From NCBI RefSeq assembly GCF_026015625.1, contig NZ_JAPDVG010000001.1:186001-250000 (forward strand): a stretch of 64,000 nt of DNA, read 5' to 3'. Made by a program: the position numbers and the translations under genes. Positions 16,953 to 25,293 of the stretch are shown in pieces. A model generated the notes under the pieces. The model ran no database searches. It saw only the letters and a list, made by a program, of their open reading frames with translations, and was not told the origin of the DNA. Every line of letters begins with the position of its first letter. Positions within the stretch are counted from its first letter, which is position 1. This DNA comes from Segatella copri. Its GTDB lineage: Bacteria; Bacteroidota; Bacteroidia; Bacteroidales; Bacteroidaceae.

Positions 16953-18104
16953 ATGAATGATGAGATAAGAATCATACCGATAACGACTAAAAAAGGGCTG
17001 AAAACCTTCATTCAGTTTCATTATGATCTCTACAGAGACCATAAGTTTGCCATTCCCTTTTTGCGTTTCGACGAGATGAATACGCTGGACCCAAAGAAGA
17101 ATCCTGCCTTCGAATTCTGCGAGGCACAATACTTTCTGGCGGTTGACAGCGAGGCTCGTATCGTAGGTAGAATTGCTGCCATTATCAACCATCGTGCCAA
17201 CGAACAGTGGAACAAGAAGCAGGTTCGCTTCGGCTGGTTTGATTTCGTGGATAATGTTGCGGTTTCCTGTGCCTTGTTGCGCGCAGTAGAAAGCTGGGGC
17301 AAGAGCAGGGGAATGAACGAATGCGTAGGTCCGCTCGGATTTACGGATATGGACCGTGAAGGCTTGCTCATCGAGGGTTTCGACCGGAAGTCTACGATGT
17401 ATATCAATTACAATTATCCTTATTATAAGACGCATCTGGAGAGTTATCCGCTCTATGAGAAGGATAACGACTGGCTGGAGTACCGCATCAGAATTCCGGA
17501 AGTGACGCCGGCTAAGTTTGCCAAGACAGCCCAGATGATAGAGAGCCGATATAATCTGCATGTTCATAAGTTCACCCGCCGGGAACTGACCTCGGGAGGA
17601 ATGGGTAGGAAGGTGTTCGAAATAGTGAACGAAACTTATAAGAATCTCTATGATTTCCAGCAGCTTACGGAGAAGCAGATAGATGAATATGTAAATACTT
17701 ATATCAAGAAGGCTGACTTGAACCTGGTAACGGGTGTGGTAGATGGCAACGTTGGCAACAAGCTGGTAGCCTTCGGTGTTTCCTTCCCTTCGTTTACCGA
17801 TGCGCTGCGTGAGATAGGCGATGGCAAGCTTTTCCCTACGGGTTGGCTGAAGGTGCTGAAGGTTCTGAAGTGGCACAAGACGGATACGGTAGATTTGCTC
17901 TTGATTGGTGTTCTTCCGGAATATCGCAAGAAGGGAGCCAACGCGCTTATTTTTGCCGATCTGATAGAGCAGTATCGCCGTTATGGCTTTAAATGGGCTG
18001 AAGCAATGCCGCAGATGGAGACCAATACCGGTGTTCAGAGCCAGTGGCAGTATCTGGAGAGCGAACAGCATCGCCGTCATCGCTGCTATAAGAAGAAGAT
18101 TTAA
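16953..18104 (+). CDS. GNAT-fold acyltransferase-like protein (BcerS/YghO-type)
   Basis: A 383-residue cytoplasmic protein with two GNAT-like halves. The C-terminal half carries DLLLIGVLPEYRKKGANALIFADLIE, the pantetheine-binding loop of GNAT enzymes, and EAMPQMETNTGVQSQW. The N-terminal half has GFTDMDREGLLIEGFD and YNYPYYKTHLESY, features of the BcerS-like/YghO family. No lipid or peptide substrate has been fixed for this family as far as I know. It is transcribed alone; a stem-loop at 18246-18271 may end the transcript. Confidence 0.75.
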   Translation: MNDEIRIIPITTKKGLKTFIQFHYDLYRDHKFAIPFLRFDEMNTLDPKKNPAFEFCEAQYFLAVDSEARIVGRIAAIINHRANEQWNKKQVRFGWFDFVDNVAVSCALLRAVESWGKSRGMNECVGPLGFTDMDREGLLIEGFDRKSTMYINYNYPYYKTHLESYPLYEKDNDWLEYRIRIPEVTPAKFAKTAQMIESRYNLHVHKFTRRELTSGGMGRKVFEIVNETYKNLYDFQQLTEKQIDEYVNTYIKKADLNLVTGVVDGNVGNKLVAFGVSFPSFTDALREIGDGKLFPTGWLKVLKVLKWHKTDTVDLLLIGVLPEYRKKGANALIFADLIEQYRRYGFKWAEAMPQMETNTGVQSQWQYLESEQHRRHRCYKKKI

Positions 18105-18245
18105 AAGTCTCTGTTTTGAGCCGTTTAGCGGTAAAAAAGATAGAAAATGGGCTAAAAAGTTAATAAATGTAACTCGCTCTAAATTGGACTTTGATTGAAA
18201 ATCAAGAAGTTGGTCGTTTGCCTATATTATATAGGTAACAATATG

Positions 18246-18271
18246 GAAACGAGCGGACTTCTGCTCGTTTC
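18246..18271 (+). terminator. terminator hairpin downstream of the GNAT-like gene
   Basis: GAAACGAGC (18246-18254) and GCTCGTTTC (18263-18271) form a perfect 9-bp stem with an 8-base loop, followed by TGTATTTTG. It lies 140 bases after the stop. The rest of 18105-18424 shows no gene; a short repeat shared with 58066-58110 lies at 18354-18400. Confidence 0.6.
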
Positions 18272-18353
18272 TGTATTTTGCAATATGCAAAGAACGCCTT
18301 AATTCGGGGACAAAGATACGATATTTTTCTAAATATCCAATGATTTACAAGAG

Positions 18354-18400
18354 GAATTTTATGGAAATTAGAACTTTTGCATAAAATCTGATGCTTAGCA
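18354..18400. repeat. dispersed intergenic repeat, copy 1
   Basis: A stretch of about 45 bases (core AATTAGAACTTTT, then ATGCTT) matches 58066-58110 at roughly three bases in four. It sits at the left edge of the RiPP operon. Confidence 0.5.
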
Positions 18401-18424
18401 ACACAATATACATCCTAAAATAAA

Positions 18425-18463
18425 CAGCAGGTGTTCGGACATAGACTATCCGAACACCTGCTG
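18425..18463 (-). terminator. terminator of the RiPP operon
   Basis: A perfect 15-bp stem (18425-18439 with 18449-18463; arm begins CAGCAGGTGTTCGGA) with a 9-base loop, followed on the minus strand by TTTATTTT. The stop codon of the HlyD-like gene (18446-18448) is in the loop, and the last five codons form one arm. Confidence 0.88.
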
Positions 18464-18922
18464 CCATAACGTTTTATTGCTGACAATGATTCTGACATCA
18501 GCTTTCATATACTTTTGCAGTATAGGAGTATTTTGTCCCTGTGTGCTCACTGTGGCTATAGCCATAAAATAGTTGCCATCTTCTCTATGTATGAGTTTGG
18601 CATTATGGCTTATGATGTTGCAGTTATAAGATGCATTGTCGTTGCCCTCGAAAGAAACATGAGCTGTCCTTGGCTCATCGAAAAGATGCAAATACTTATA
18701 TGGTACAAACACTTGCACTGTTCTTTGATTGAGAACCTCACCATTAGCCTCTATGGATATAGGATAAGGTATCTTATAGAAAGCGACTGCGAGGGCGAGG
18801 ACTATGATGGTAATGATTATAGTCCCCAAGCTGACGAGGCGAGGAGGAACCTTGCCTATCACGTTCCTCACCTTCTCACTTCTCAACTCGATATTATCTG
18901 ATTCTCTTTCTTTCTGTTCCAT
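18446..18922 (-). CDS. Miniature HlyD-like membrane adaptor of the RiPP exporter
   Basis: A 158-residue protein: a short N-terminal segment DNIELRSEKVRNVIGKVPPRL, one transmembrane helix (about 30-52) and a periplasmic beta-rich part that begins ISIEANGEVLNQRTVQVFVP. The N-terminal segment and helix resemble those of HlyD-type adaptors paired with peptide ABC exporters in Bacteroidetes, but the long coiled-coil hairpin and second half of the lipoyl domain are missing; a normal adaptor has about 380-430 residues. It follows the exporter gene by 12 bases, and its end is folded into the operon terminator. Inference: it helps the exporter dock to an outer-membrane partner. Confidence 0.7.
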   Translation of the reverse strand: MEQKERESDNIELRSEKVRNVIGKVPPRLVSLGTIIITIIVLALAVAFYKIPYPISIEANGEVLNQRTVQVFVPYKYLHLFDEPRTAHVSFEGNDNASYNCNIISHNAKLIHREDGNYFMAIATVSTQGQNTPILQKYMKADVRIIVSNKTLWQQVFG

Positions 18923-18934
18923 GTCAAAAACATT

Positions 18935-21139
18935 TTAGTTTCCCAATTCCAATTGATTCTTCACAAGATTATAGTATGCCCCTCGCTTGGCGGTCAAAGA
19001 CTCATGGTTGCCAACCTCAACGACCTTACCATGGTCTATGACTACGATTTGGTCGGCATTCTTCACCGTACTCAGTCGATGAGCCACAATCACAACAGTC
19101 TTGCCCTTGTAGAACTTATCCAAGTTCTCCACGATGCTTCTCTCGTTGTTAGCATCTAGCGAGTTGGTTGCCTCGTCAAGGAAGATATAGTCTGGATTCT
19201 TATACACCGCCCTTGCTATCAAGATGCGTTGTTTCTGTCCCTGGCTCAGTCCCACGCCATCACGTCCAATCTTGGTGTTGAACTTCAGAGGCAAAGCCAT
19301 CACATAATCCTTGATACAAGCTATCTCGGCTGCTTTTAGCAACCGTTCCTTGTCTATGTCACCATCATCAACAGCAATGTTTCGTGCGATACTCTCCGAG
19401 AAGATGACACCTTCCTGCATCACAACGCCACATTGTCTGCGCCACCATTTCTTGTTGAGCTTGTTGATGTCAGTATTGCCTATGTTGATTTGTCCCTCCA
19501 AGACGGGATAATAACCAAGCATCAAACGGATGAGGGTGGTCTTTCCACTGCCAGATGCGCCAACGATGGCTGTTACCTTACCTTGCGGAATGTGAATGTT
19601 CACATTGTCTATGGTCTTGCGCAAAGCATGTGGATCATATTTGAACATGATGTTCTTGATGTCGATGCCCTCGTCCTTGTCCTCAATAGAAGTTAGCAAG
19701 CCTTCCTTTCCGTTCTCATCATCCATCTGGTGAATCTCGTTGATTCGTTCCAAGCTAATCTTCACATCTTGCAGAGAATAGAAGAAGTTCATCAGTTGCT
19801 CCACAGGCGAGTTGAGCTGTCCGATGATGTATTGCACGGCAAGCATCATACCGAGTGTCATTTGACCATGGATTACGGCGGTGGCTGCAACTACCGTGAT
19901 GATGATGTTCTTCACCTCGTTGATGAAGATACTTCCAGCCTCCTGTGTCTGTTGGAGTTTGAGTGATTTCATCTGCACCCCGAACAAGTCTGCTTGCGTG
20001 TCCTCCCATTCCCATCTTCTGCGTTGCTCACAATCCTGCAACTTGATTTCCTGCATGGAGGTGATAAACTCGTAGGTCTTATTGTTGTTAATAGCTTGCT
20101 GCTCAAACAATTCATAGTCGAGCACCTTTCTCCGTTTCAAGAACAAGGTCATCCATGCGCCATAGAGGATGCTTCCCAACAAGAAGATGGCAAACACAAA
20201 CTTGTTATAGAAGAACAACACCACCGAGAAGACCACGAAGGTGAGCATGGCAAAGGTAATATTGAGCGTTTGCTGAGTGAGGAAGTTGTTCACACGGCTA
20301 TGGTCGTTCATTCTCTGCATCAAGTCGCCCATGAGCTTCGTGTCAAAGAAAGACATCGGCAACTTCAAGAGCTTGATGAAGAAGTCGCTCACCAATGAAA
20401 TATTGATGCGCAAGGATATATGAAGCAATAGCCATCTGCGGATAAAGTCGATTGCCGTTCGGCTGATAGTGAGCATCAACTGTCCCAACAGGATAAGCCA
20501 AACAAAGCCGATGTCTTGGTTCTTGATGCCGACATCTACAATGGACTGGGTAAGGAATGGCAAGACAAGCTGCAAGAGGCTTCCGACTACCAAACCCAAG
20601 ATAATTTGTCCGAAATACTTGCGATATTTCCTCACATATCCAAGGAGAAAGCGGAAAGACCTCTTCTCTTTGATGTGTTCTTCGCCCTCCATCTTGTAAG
20701 TATAGAAGGCTGGAGTGGTTTCCAAGAACATGGCAATGCCCTTGTCCTCATCATTGGATTTTGTGCTTATCCAATGCTGCTTAAATTCTTCTAAGCCATA
20801 AGTAACCAATCCCTTCCCTGGGTCAGCGACATAGAATTTCTTGCCTTTCTTTACCTTATACAAGACAACAAAGTGATTCTGATTCCAATGAAGAATACAA
20901 GGTAGAGAGGCTTCACCTAACATAGAAATGGTAGTTTTTGTACTTATTGTGTGTAATCCTAGGATATTAGCTCCCTCATTGATGCCTAGCATGGACACCC
21001 CTTCCGTTGTTGCAAAGCAAAGTTTCGACAGTGAATCCATTGTGTACTCTCTGCCGAAACATTTACATATCATTTGCAAGCATGCTACCCCACATTGCAT
21101 AGAATCATGTTGGTGGGTGAATGTAAAATTATTTTTCAT
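18935..21139 (-). CDS. Peptidase C39-containing ABC transporter (PCAT), leader-cleaving peptide exporter
   Basis: I start at 21139 (MKNNFTFTHQHDSMQC), because the longer reading would run into the previous gene. The 734-residue protein has a C39 peptidase domain (1-130; Cys16, His89, Asp106), a six-helix membrane domain (about 170-450) and an ATPase domain with Walker A GASGSGKT (526-533), signature LSQGQKQR (near 632) and Walker B IFLDEAT (651-657). Known role: cuts double-glycine leaders and exports the core peptide. The matching substrate is the 57-residue precursor at 24897-25070 of the same operon. Start lies 20 bases after the beta-barrel gene. Confidence 0.93.
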   Translation of the reverse strand: MKNNFTFTHQHDSMQCGVACLQMICKCFGREYTMDSLSKLCFATTEGVSMLGINEGANILGLHTISTKTTISMLGEASLPCILHWNQNHFVVLYKVKKGKKFYVADPGKGLVTYGLEEFKQHWISTKSNDEDKGIAMFLETTPAFYTYKMEGEEHIKEKRSFRFLLGYVRKYRKYFGQIILGLVVGSLLQLVLPFLTQSIVDVGIKNQDIGFVWLILLGQLMLTISRTAIDFIRRWLLLHISLRINISLVSDFFIKLLKLPMSFFDTKLMGDLMQRMNDHSRVNNFLTQQTLNITFAMLTFVVFSVVLFFYNKFVFAIFLLGSILYGAWMTLFLKRRKVLDYELFEQQAINNNKTYEFITSMQEIKLQDCEQRRRWEWEDTQADLFGVQMKSLKLQQTQEAGSIFINEVKNIIITVVAATAVIHGQMTLGMMLAVQYIIGQLNSPVEQLMNFFYSLQDVKISLERINEIHQMDDENGKEGLLTSIEDKDEGIDIKNIMFKYDPHALRKTIDNVNIHIPQGKVTAIVGASGSGKTTLIRLMLGYYPVLEGQINIGNTDINKLNKKWWRRQCGVVMQEGVIFSESIARNIAVDDGDIDKERLLKAAEIACIKDYVMALPLKFNTKIGRDGVGLSQGQKQRILIARAVYKNPDYIFLDEATNSLDANNERSIVENLDKFYKGKTVVIVAHRLSTVKNADQIVVIDHGKVVEVGNHESLTAKRGAYYNLVKNQLELGN

Positions 21140-21159
21140 CTTGAATATTAATCGTTTTT

Positions 21160-23481
21160 TTACAAGCGTTTTCTTTGTTGTATTCCCGCACCTGTTCCTT
21201 TGTATTTGTCTTTTTTTGCATTTAAAGCATATCGAACAGTCAACATAACAGAACTTGACGAATAAGATTTGATATTTGAACAACTCTGTTTACCAGAATA
21301 TATGACACGTCGCAAATTGGCAGTACCAAAGATATCATTGGCATAAAGCTGTATAGTTAATCTATCTTTAAGTAATGTTTTATATAACGAAATGTCTGTA
21401 TTCCAGTAACTATATGTAAAGCAATTGCCCATATTTCCTTCAGTTTGAACTGTCATTAAAAGTGAAGCCATAAACCATTTGGTATCAAAAGTATTATTGA
21501 TATGAAATGTTCCAATGGGATTACTCAATGATTTCGAATTTGGGTTTGACATGTAAAACCATTGTTTGGATATAGCTGCCTTAAGTTGTGGATGCCAAAA
21601 ACCAATCGAAGGGCTAAGGCTTAAATTCGTTTGAATTTTGTTATAACTTTCCATATTTTCTGGTCGCATTATTGATATTTGCATATTTTCACCATAAGGT
21701 TTTACAATACTACAAATTTCATCAGAAATATGGGAATAGATAGCGGAAAAAGCAATGCTACTCCAAGTGAAGTAAAATCCTAAGTTACGACTTTTCGAAG
21801 GAAGCAGATAAGGATTTCCAGACTCATAAGTATAGCGATTGTCATATTGAATACCATTTCTTAATTGATAGTATGATGGGCGATTTATATCGGAAGCATA
21901 ATTAACTTGTATTTGTGAATCTCCTATAGGAAACGAAATAGACAATGATGGAAATAGGTCACTAAATCTTTTACTTTGAGATGGGACATATTCTTCATGA
22001 CTATAATACTTAAAATTCGTGTTCTCATAACGTACCCCCATAAGAATAACAGCGTTTCCAATACGTCTATTATAATCACAAAAAGAAGAGTATGCCTTTT
22101 CCTCAACAGTGCTTCTTTCATTGTTGAGGAGATTTATGGGAAGTACATCATATTTGCTTTTTCGTTTGTTGTCAGAAAACTCTCCTCCCCAAGAGAAATG
22201 CCCACCAAAAAGCGGTATCGTCAAATTGATTTTTGACGCAAGTTGGTAACTAAAAGAGTTGCGTGACGTTTCAACTTTTTCAGAAGTAGCGTCCATGTTC
22301 GCATCTATCCACTCATTATTATACATGTGCTCCTTTTTATTGTACCAATAATAGTCAATATTGAAGTCAACTGTCAATTTGCCAACCTTTCCTACATAGT
22401 ACGCATTTGTAGTTACTGCTGTAGAATTTGCAGGAGACTCATAATAGCTATGAGAAGATTCTGATATGTTAGAATCTTTTGTAACTACTGCATCCATGGT
22501 TCCAGAACCGTAATTTTTAGCAAACCTATCATAGCTTGCTCTTACTCCTAACGAAGTACTGTCATTAAGCTGATAACTAATAGCCAACTTGGCATATGGG
22601 TTGACATTCGTATATTCTTGAATGATGTTGTTATTTTTCTCCCAAACGTTATCTAAATATGTAAACTGTTGGACCAGTTTGTCATCTTCCGTATTGGAAT
22701 AATCACAATACAAAGAACTAGAAATGTCCATCTTTTTATAATGGAAATTTAATGTGGCAACATTTGTGGTACTAAAACGTTTTTCTTCATTTATACCATA
22801 AGATGAACTCATATCAACACCCCAACTGTCTTCCTTGCGAGTCTTGGTTGTAATACGAATTACACTTTTTGTGGCTGCGCCATAACGTGCTCCAGGATTG
22901 TTGATAACCTCTATGTTTTTTATATTGTCACCTCGCAAGTTTTTGAGTTCCATTCGGTCAATAACTTTATGACCATTAAGGTAAAAATCGGGAACGCCTC
23001 TGCCTAAGACTTGCACTTTTCCTTCAATAATTATAATGTTTGGAATATAGCTCAACACATGCTCTAAAGTTCCTGCCTTTTCCAGAAAACTTCCAGCAAT
23101 ATTGGTTAACATTCCTTCGTCTTTCAATATAGTCTTAGGTAAATTACTTTTAATCACCACTTCACTTAAAGTATTCCTATCTTCGTTAAGTACCGCTTTT
23201 ATCACCTGTTGTCCATCAACATTCATTACTAATGTAGAATAGCCAATTCGTGAGAAACGGAGAAAACCTTGCTTTCCCTTTGAGTCAATTGAAAATTTTC
23301 CATCGGAATCAGTTCCTGCACCATTGATAAAGGTCGTGTCTTTTCTTGATAAAAACACCACATTGACAAACTCTAATGGAAGTCCCAAAGAATCAATAAC
23401 TTGTCCCTCTACGTTCTGGCAAAAAACATAGAGGGGCAAGAACTGAATGAACATAAATACTATTATTCTAAAACATTTCAT
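21160..23481 (-). CDS. Outer-membrane beta-barrel protein with carboxypeptidase-like N-domain (TonB-receptor-like)
   Basis: A 773-residue protein: signal peptide 1-22 ending VFCQ, a CarboxypepD-regulatory-like domain (about 23-105, VEGQVIDSLGLPLEFVNVVF), a plug-like domain (about 120-220, NLRGDNIKNIEVINNPGARYG) and a C-terminal barrel (about 225-773) of the outer-membrane beta-barrel family 3. It lacks a SusD partner. Known: relatives are TonB-dependent-receptor-like and often sit beside peptide-export genes in Bacteroidetes. Position between maturase (gap 6 bases) and exporter (gap 20 bases) ties it to the peptide; it could be the export conduit, a re-import receptor or a protection protein. 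The gene is clearly more AT-rich than the core genes around it. Confidence 0.85.
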   Translation of the reverse strand: MKCFRIIVFMFIQFLPLYVFCQNVEGQVIDSLGLPLEFVNVVFLSRKDTTFINGAGTDSDGKFSIDSKGKQGFLRFSRIGYSTLVMNVDGQQVIKAVLNEDRNTLSEVVIKSNLPKTILKDEGMLTNIAGSFLEKAGTLEHVLSYIPNIIIIEGKVQVLGRGVPDFYLNGHKVIDRMELKNLRGDNIKNIEVINNPGARYGAATKSVIRITTKTRKEDSWGVDMSSSYGINEEKRFSTTNVATLNFHYKKMDISSSLYCDYSNTEDDKLVQQFTYLDNVWEKNNNIIQEYTNVNPYAKLAISYQLNDSTSLGVRASYDRFAKNYGSGTMDAVVTKDSNISESSHSYYESPANSTAVTTNAYYVGKVGKLTVDFNIDYYWYNKKEHMYNNEWIDANMDATSEKVETSRNSFSYQLASKINLTIPLFGGHFSWGGEFSDNKRKSKYDVLPINLLNNERSTVEEKAYSSFCDYNRRIGNAVILMGVRYENTNFKYYSHEEYVPSQSKRFSDLFPSLSISFPIGDSQIQVNYASDINRPSYYQLRNGIQYDNRYTYESGNPYLLPSKSRNLGFYFTWSSIAFSAIYSHISDEICSIVKPYGENMQISIMRPENMESYNKIQTNLSLSPSIGFWHPQLKAAISKQWFYMSNPNSKSLSNPIGTFHINNTFDTKWFMASLLMTVQTEGNMGNCFTYSYWNTDISLYKTLLKDRLTIQLYANDIFGTANLRRVIYSGKQSCSNIKSYSSSSVMLTVRYALNAKKDKYKGTGAGIQQRKRL

Positions 23482-23487
23482 TGTATG

Positions 23488-24813
23488 CTACTTTAAAGAA
23501 TTGTAATAATTTTCAAGACATTTATCTAATAGCCCTGGAGCTTTCTGCATACATTGGCATAAGTTAAAATTGCCATTATGGTATATATTGCGTTCATTGT
23601 ACCAAGCACACTTACCATTGCAGATAGGTAAGAAAAAACACTTCCTACATTCAGTGTCATTATACCATTCGCAGCCAATGTGGTATCTGTAGTAAAGTTC
23701 CTTGTTAACTATACCTTTTCTATTGATATATCCAACAACTTTAGTCTTGTCTGAAACATCATTCCAACATTTATAAATTTCTCCTTGTGGACCTATTATG
23801 AAAGAATTGATACAAGAAGCGCAACAGGTCTTGGATATGCCTAATGAAGGGTAAACTTCTCCCTTTAATATTCCCTTTGAATATATATCATAAAGAAAAT
23901 TTGCAGTTTCCCAACGTCCAAATGCAGGCTCTACAGTATTAGTCATTTCTTTATTTTCTAATCTTATAATGCCTGGGTACACAATAACATTATTTGAGTT
24001 GACCATGTTGTTAATGTCTTCTCGAAGAGAAAAATAATCTTCAACATTGTTTTTGTCGATATTGACTCTAACATGCAACTCTGTCTGTGGCATATTTTCA
24101 GCAATTAATTTTATATGCTGTAGGATTGTATTAAAAGAAGGAGCTTTTGTACTTTTCATAGCTCTCAGCTTATTATGCCTGTCTTCTTGTCCATCTAAAG
24201 TTATTTGAATACTATCTAACGGATGTGATTCAAAAATTTCCATGGCTTTCTCATCAAAGTAATAGCCATTGCTTATAATTGAATGGTGCTTTAAAGTACA
24301 TCCTATCTTGTCTAATCCTTTTAAAATTTTGTCTATTACCTTCAATCCCAAAAGTGGCTCGCCTCCGTACCACGTCAAACTCATGTTGTCCTTGCCTTTA
24401 TTCCCTTTTATGAACTCTAACAAATCCTTGATAGTATCTTCACTCATAATGCCACCTCTTTTCCCATTTTCAAAACAGTAAGGGCAATCAAAGTTACAAT
24501 TCAAAGTTGGAACTAAGACGAGATTTAATTTTGTTGTATCATGTTGAACTGTTTGAGTGACGAATTGGCTTTCCAAGACAAAATTATCATCAGATTCCTT
24601 AAATCCAACAAAGCCCTCTTTGCAAAGAGTTTCTAAAACTTCACTTGGTACAATCTCGTTAATCGGTTTTTCTTCTGTTTGGTGTACCTTCAACAATTCA
24701 AATACGTAGTCAGACAATTCTATAAAAGAATTTGCCTTTGACGAATATGCTAATGGTACCCCTGTCGTACTACGAAAAAAGTAACAATATCTTGAAACAT
24801 ATAAATTCTTCAT
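23488..24813 (-). CDS. Radical SAM/SPASM peptide maturase
   Basis: A 441-residue enzyme. Residues about 28-90 form a winged-helix-like leader-recognition region; Cys106, Cys110 and Cys113 in CNFDCPYC bind the radical-SAM [4Fe-4S] cluster; GGEPLLG (150-156) is the SAM-binding GGEP motif. The C-terminal SPASM domain has about a dozen cysteines (330, 331, 334, 349, 381, 389, 392, 398, 402, 419, 421, 432), enough for two auxiliary clusters. Known: such enzymes form thioether, ether or C-C links in double-glycine-leader peptides of Bacteroidales. It lies 83 bases after the precursor gene and 6 bases before the beta-barrel gene. The bond formed is unknown. Confidence 0.93.
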   Translation of the reverse strand: MKNLYVSRYCYFFRSTTGVPLAYSSKANSFIELSDYVFELLKVHQTEEKPINEIVPSEVLETLCKEGFVGFKESDDNFVLESQFVTQTVQHDTTKLNLVLVPTLNCNFDCPYCFENGKRGGIMSEDTIKDLLEFIKGNKGKDNMSLTWYGGEPLLGLKVIDKILKGLDKIGCTLKHHSIISNGYYFDEKAMEIFESHPLDSIQITLDGQEDRHNKLRAMKSTKAPSFNTILQHIKLIAENMPQTELHVRVNIDKNNVEDYFSLREDINNMVNSNNVIVYPGIIRLENKEMTNTVEPAFGRWETANFLYDIYSKGILKGEVYPSLGISKTCCASCINSFIIGPQGEIYKCWNDVSDKTKVVGYINRKGIVNKELYYRYHIGCEWYNDTECRKCFFLPICNGKCAWYNERNIYHNGNFNLCQCMQKAPGLLDKCLENYYNSLK

Positions 24814-24829
24814 ATTTCATAGTTTTAAT

Positions 24830-24863
24830 GTGCGCACCTATATTCGCGACTACAGATGCGCAC
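24830..24863 (-). other. stem-loop between precursor and maturase genes
   Basis: GTGCGCA (24830-24836) and TGCGCAC (24857-24863) form a perfect 7-bp stem with a 20-base loop. It lies in the 83-base gap and may act as a partial terminator or a processing stop that raises precursor mRNA over enzyme mRNA. Confidence 0.4.
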
Positions 24864-24896
24864 TTTTTTCTTAGTTGTTATGCACAACTTCACTAA

Positions 24897-25070
24897 TTAT
24901 TTTTTTACAGATGTGGATGGCTTAGCTGGTGTTGTATTACTATTGCTGATCCAACAATCGCATGTACACGTTGTAGCAATGGAATCAAGTGATTCGTTCA
25001 AGCCACCTTTGATGTTAACCAAGTCTTCTGTGGTCATAACATCTTTGTTTTTGATAACTTTTATGTCCAT
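24897..25070 (-). CDS. RiPP precursor peptide with double-glycine leader and CxCxC core
   Basis: This small gene was read directly from the sequence: ATG at 25070, TAA at 24897-24899, 57 residues. The leader (1-23) begins MDIKVIKNKD and ends EDLVNIKGG, a classic cut site for C39 peptidases and similar to the GG-Bacteroidales radical-SAM substrates (TIGR04149 type). The 34-residue core begins LNESLDSIATT, holds Cys35, Cys37 and Cys39 followed by Trp40, and ends in a Ser/Thr/Pro/Lys-rich tail. It heads an operon with maturase and exporter. Inference: the three cysteines or their neighbours are the modification sites. No second precursor was found in the 220 bases upstream. Confidence 0.85.
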   Translation of the reverse strand: MDIKVIKNKDVMTTEDLVNIKGGLNESLDSIATTCTCDCWISNSNTTPAKPSTSVKK

Positions 25071-25202
25071 AATTTTGATATTTTGTTGCCTACATTTTAG
25101 CGCATCGGCTTTCGCTCCTTGTTATAGTTTGGTCTATATATAATAATGTCGACTTTATTATTCTTTTTGCTGAATAAGACTAGTCATTCAAATTGACGAC
25201 TG

Positions 25203-25210
25203 CAAAAGTA
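25203..25210 (-). promoter_or_regulatory. promoter -7 box of the RiPP operon
   Basis: Minus-strand TACTTTTG followed by CA matches TAnnTTTG. It would give a 5' leader of about 125 bases before the precursor ATG. No good -33 box is present; an imperfect palindrome CTGC/GCAG (25211-25227) lies just upstream and might be an operator. Confidence 0.5.
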
Positions 25211-25293
25211 CTGCTTTTTAATTGCAGCTTCATTACATCAATATTAAGAATTCGTTACATTGTAAAAATGTGACAACTGGTATAGGTTCTCTC

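Noticed and set aside
16950..18080. 376-codon minus-strand frame opposite the GNAT-like gene
   Set aside because: The plus-strand frame has GNAT motifs and a promoter; the minus frame has none.
18105..18445. tRNA or other insertion target at the left edge of the RiPP region
   Set aside because: No cloverleaf or tRNA 3' end could be found on either strand.
21140..21283. Longer N-terminus for the C39 exporter
   Set aside because: The extra 48 residues overlap the preceding gene and lack any C39 feature; the ATG at 21139 fits the family start.
25071..25202. Second precursor peptide gene upstream of the first
   Set aside because: Frames there are broken after a few codons and none has a double-glycine motif.
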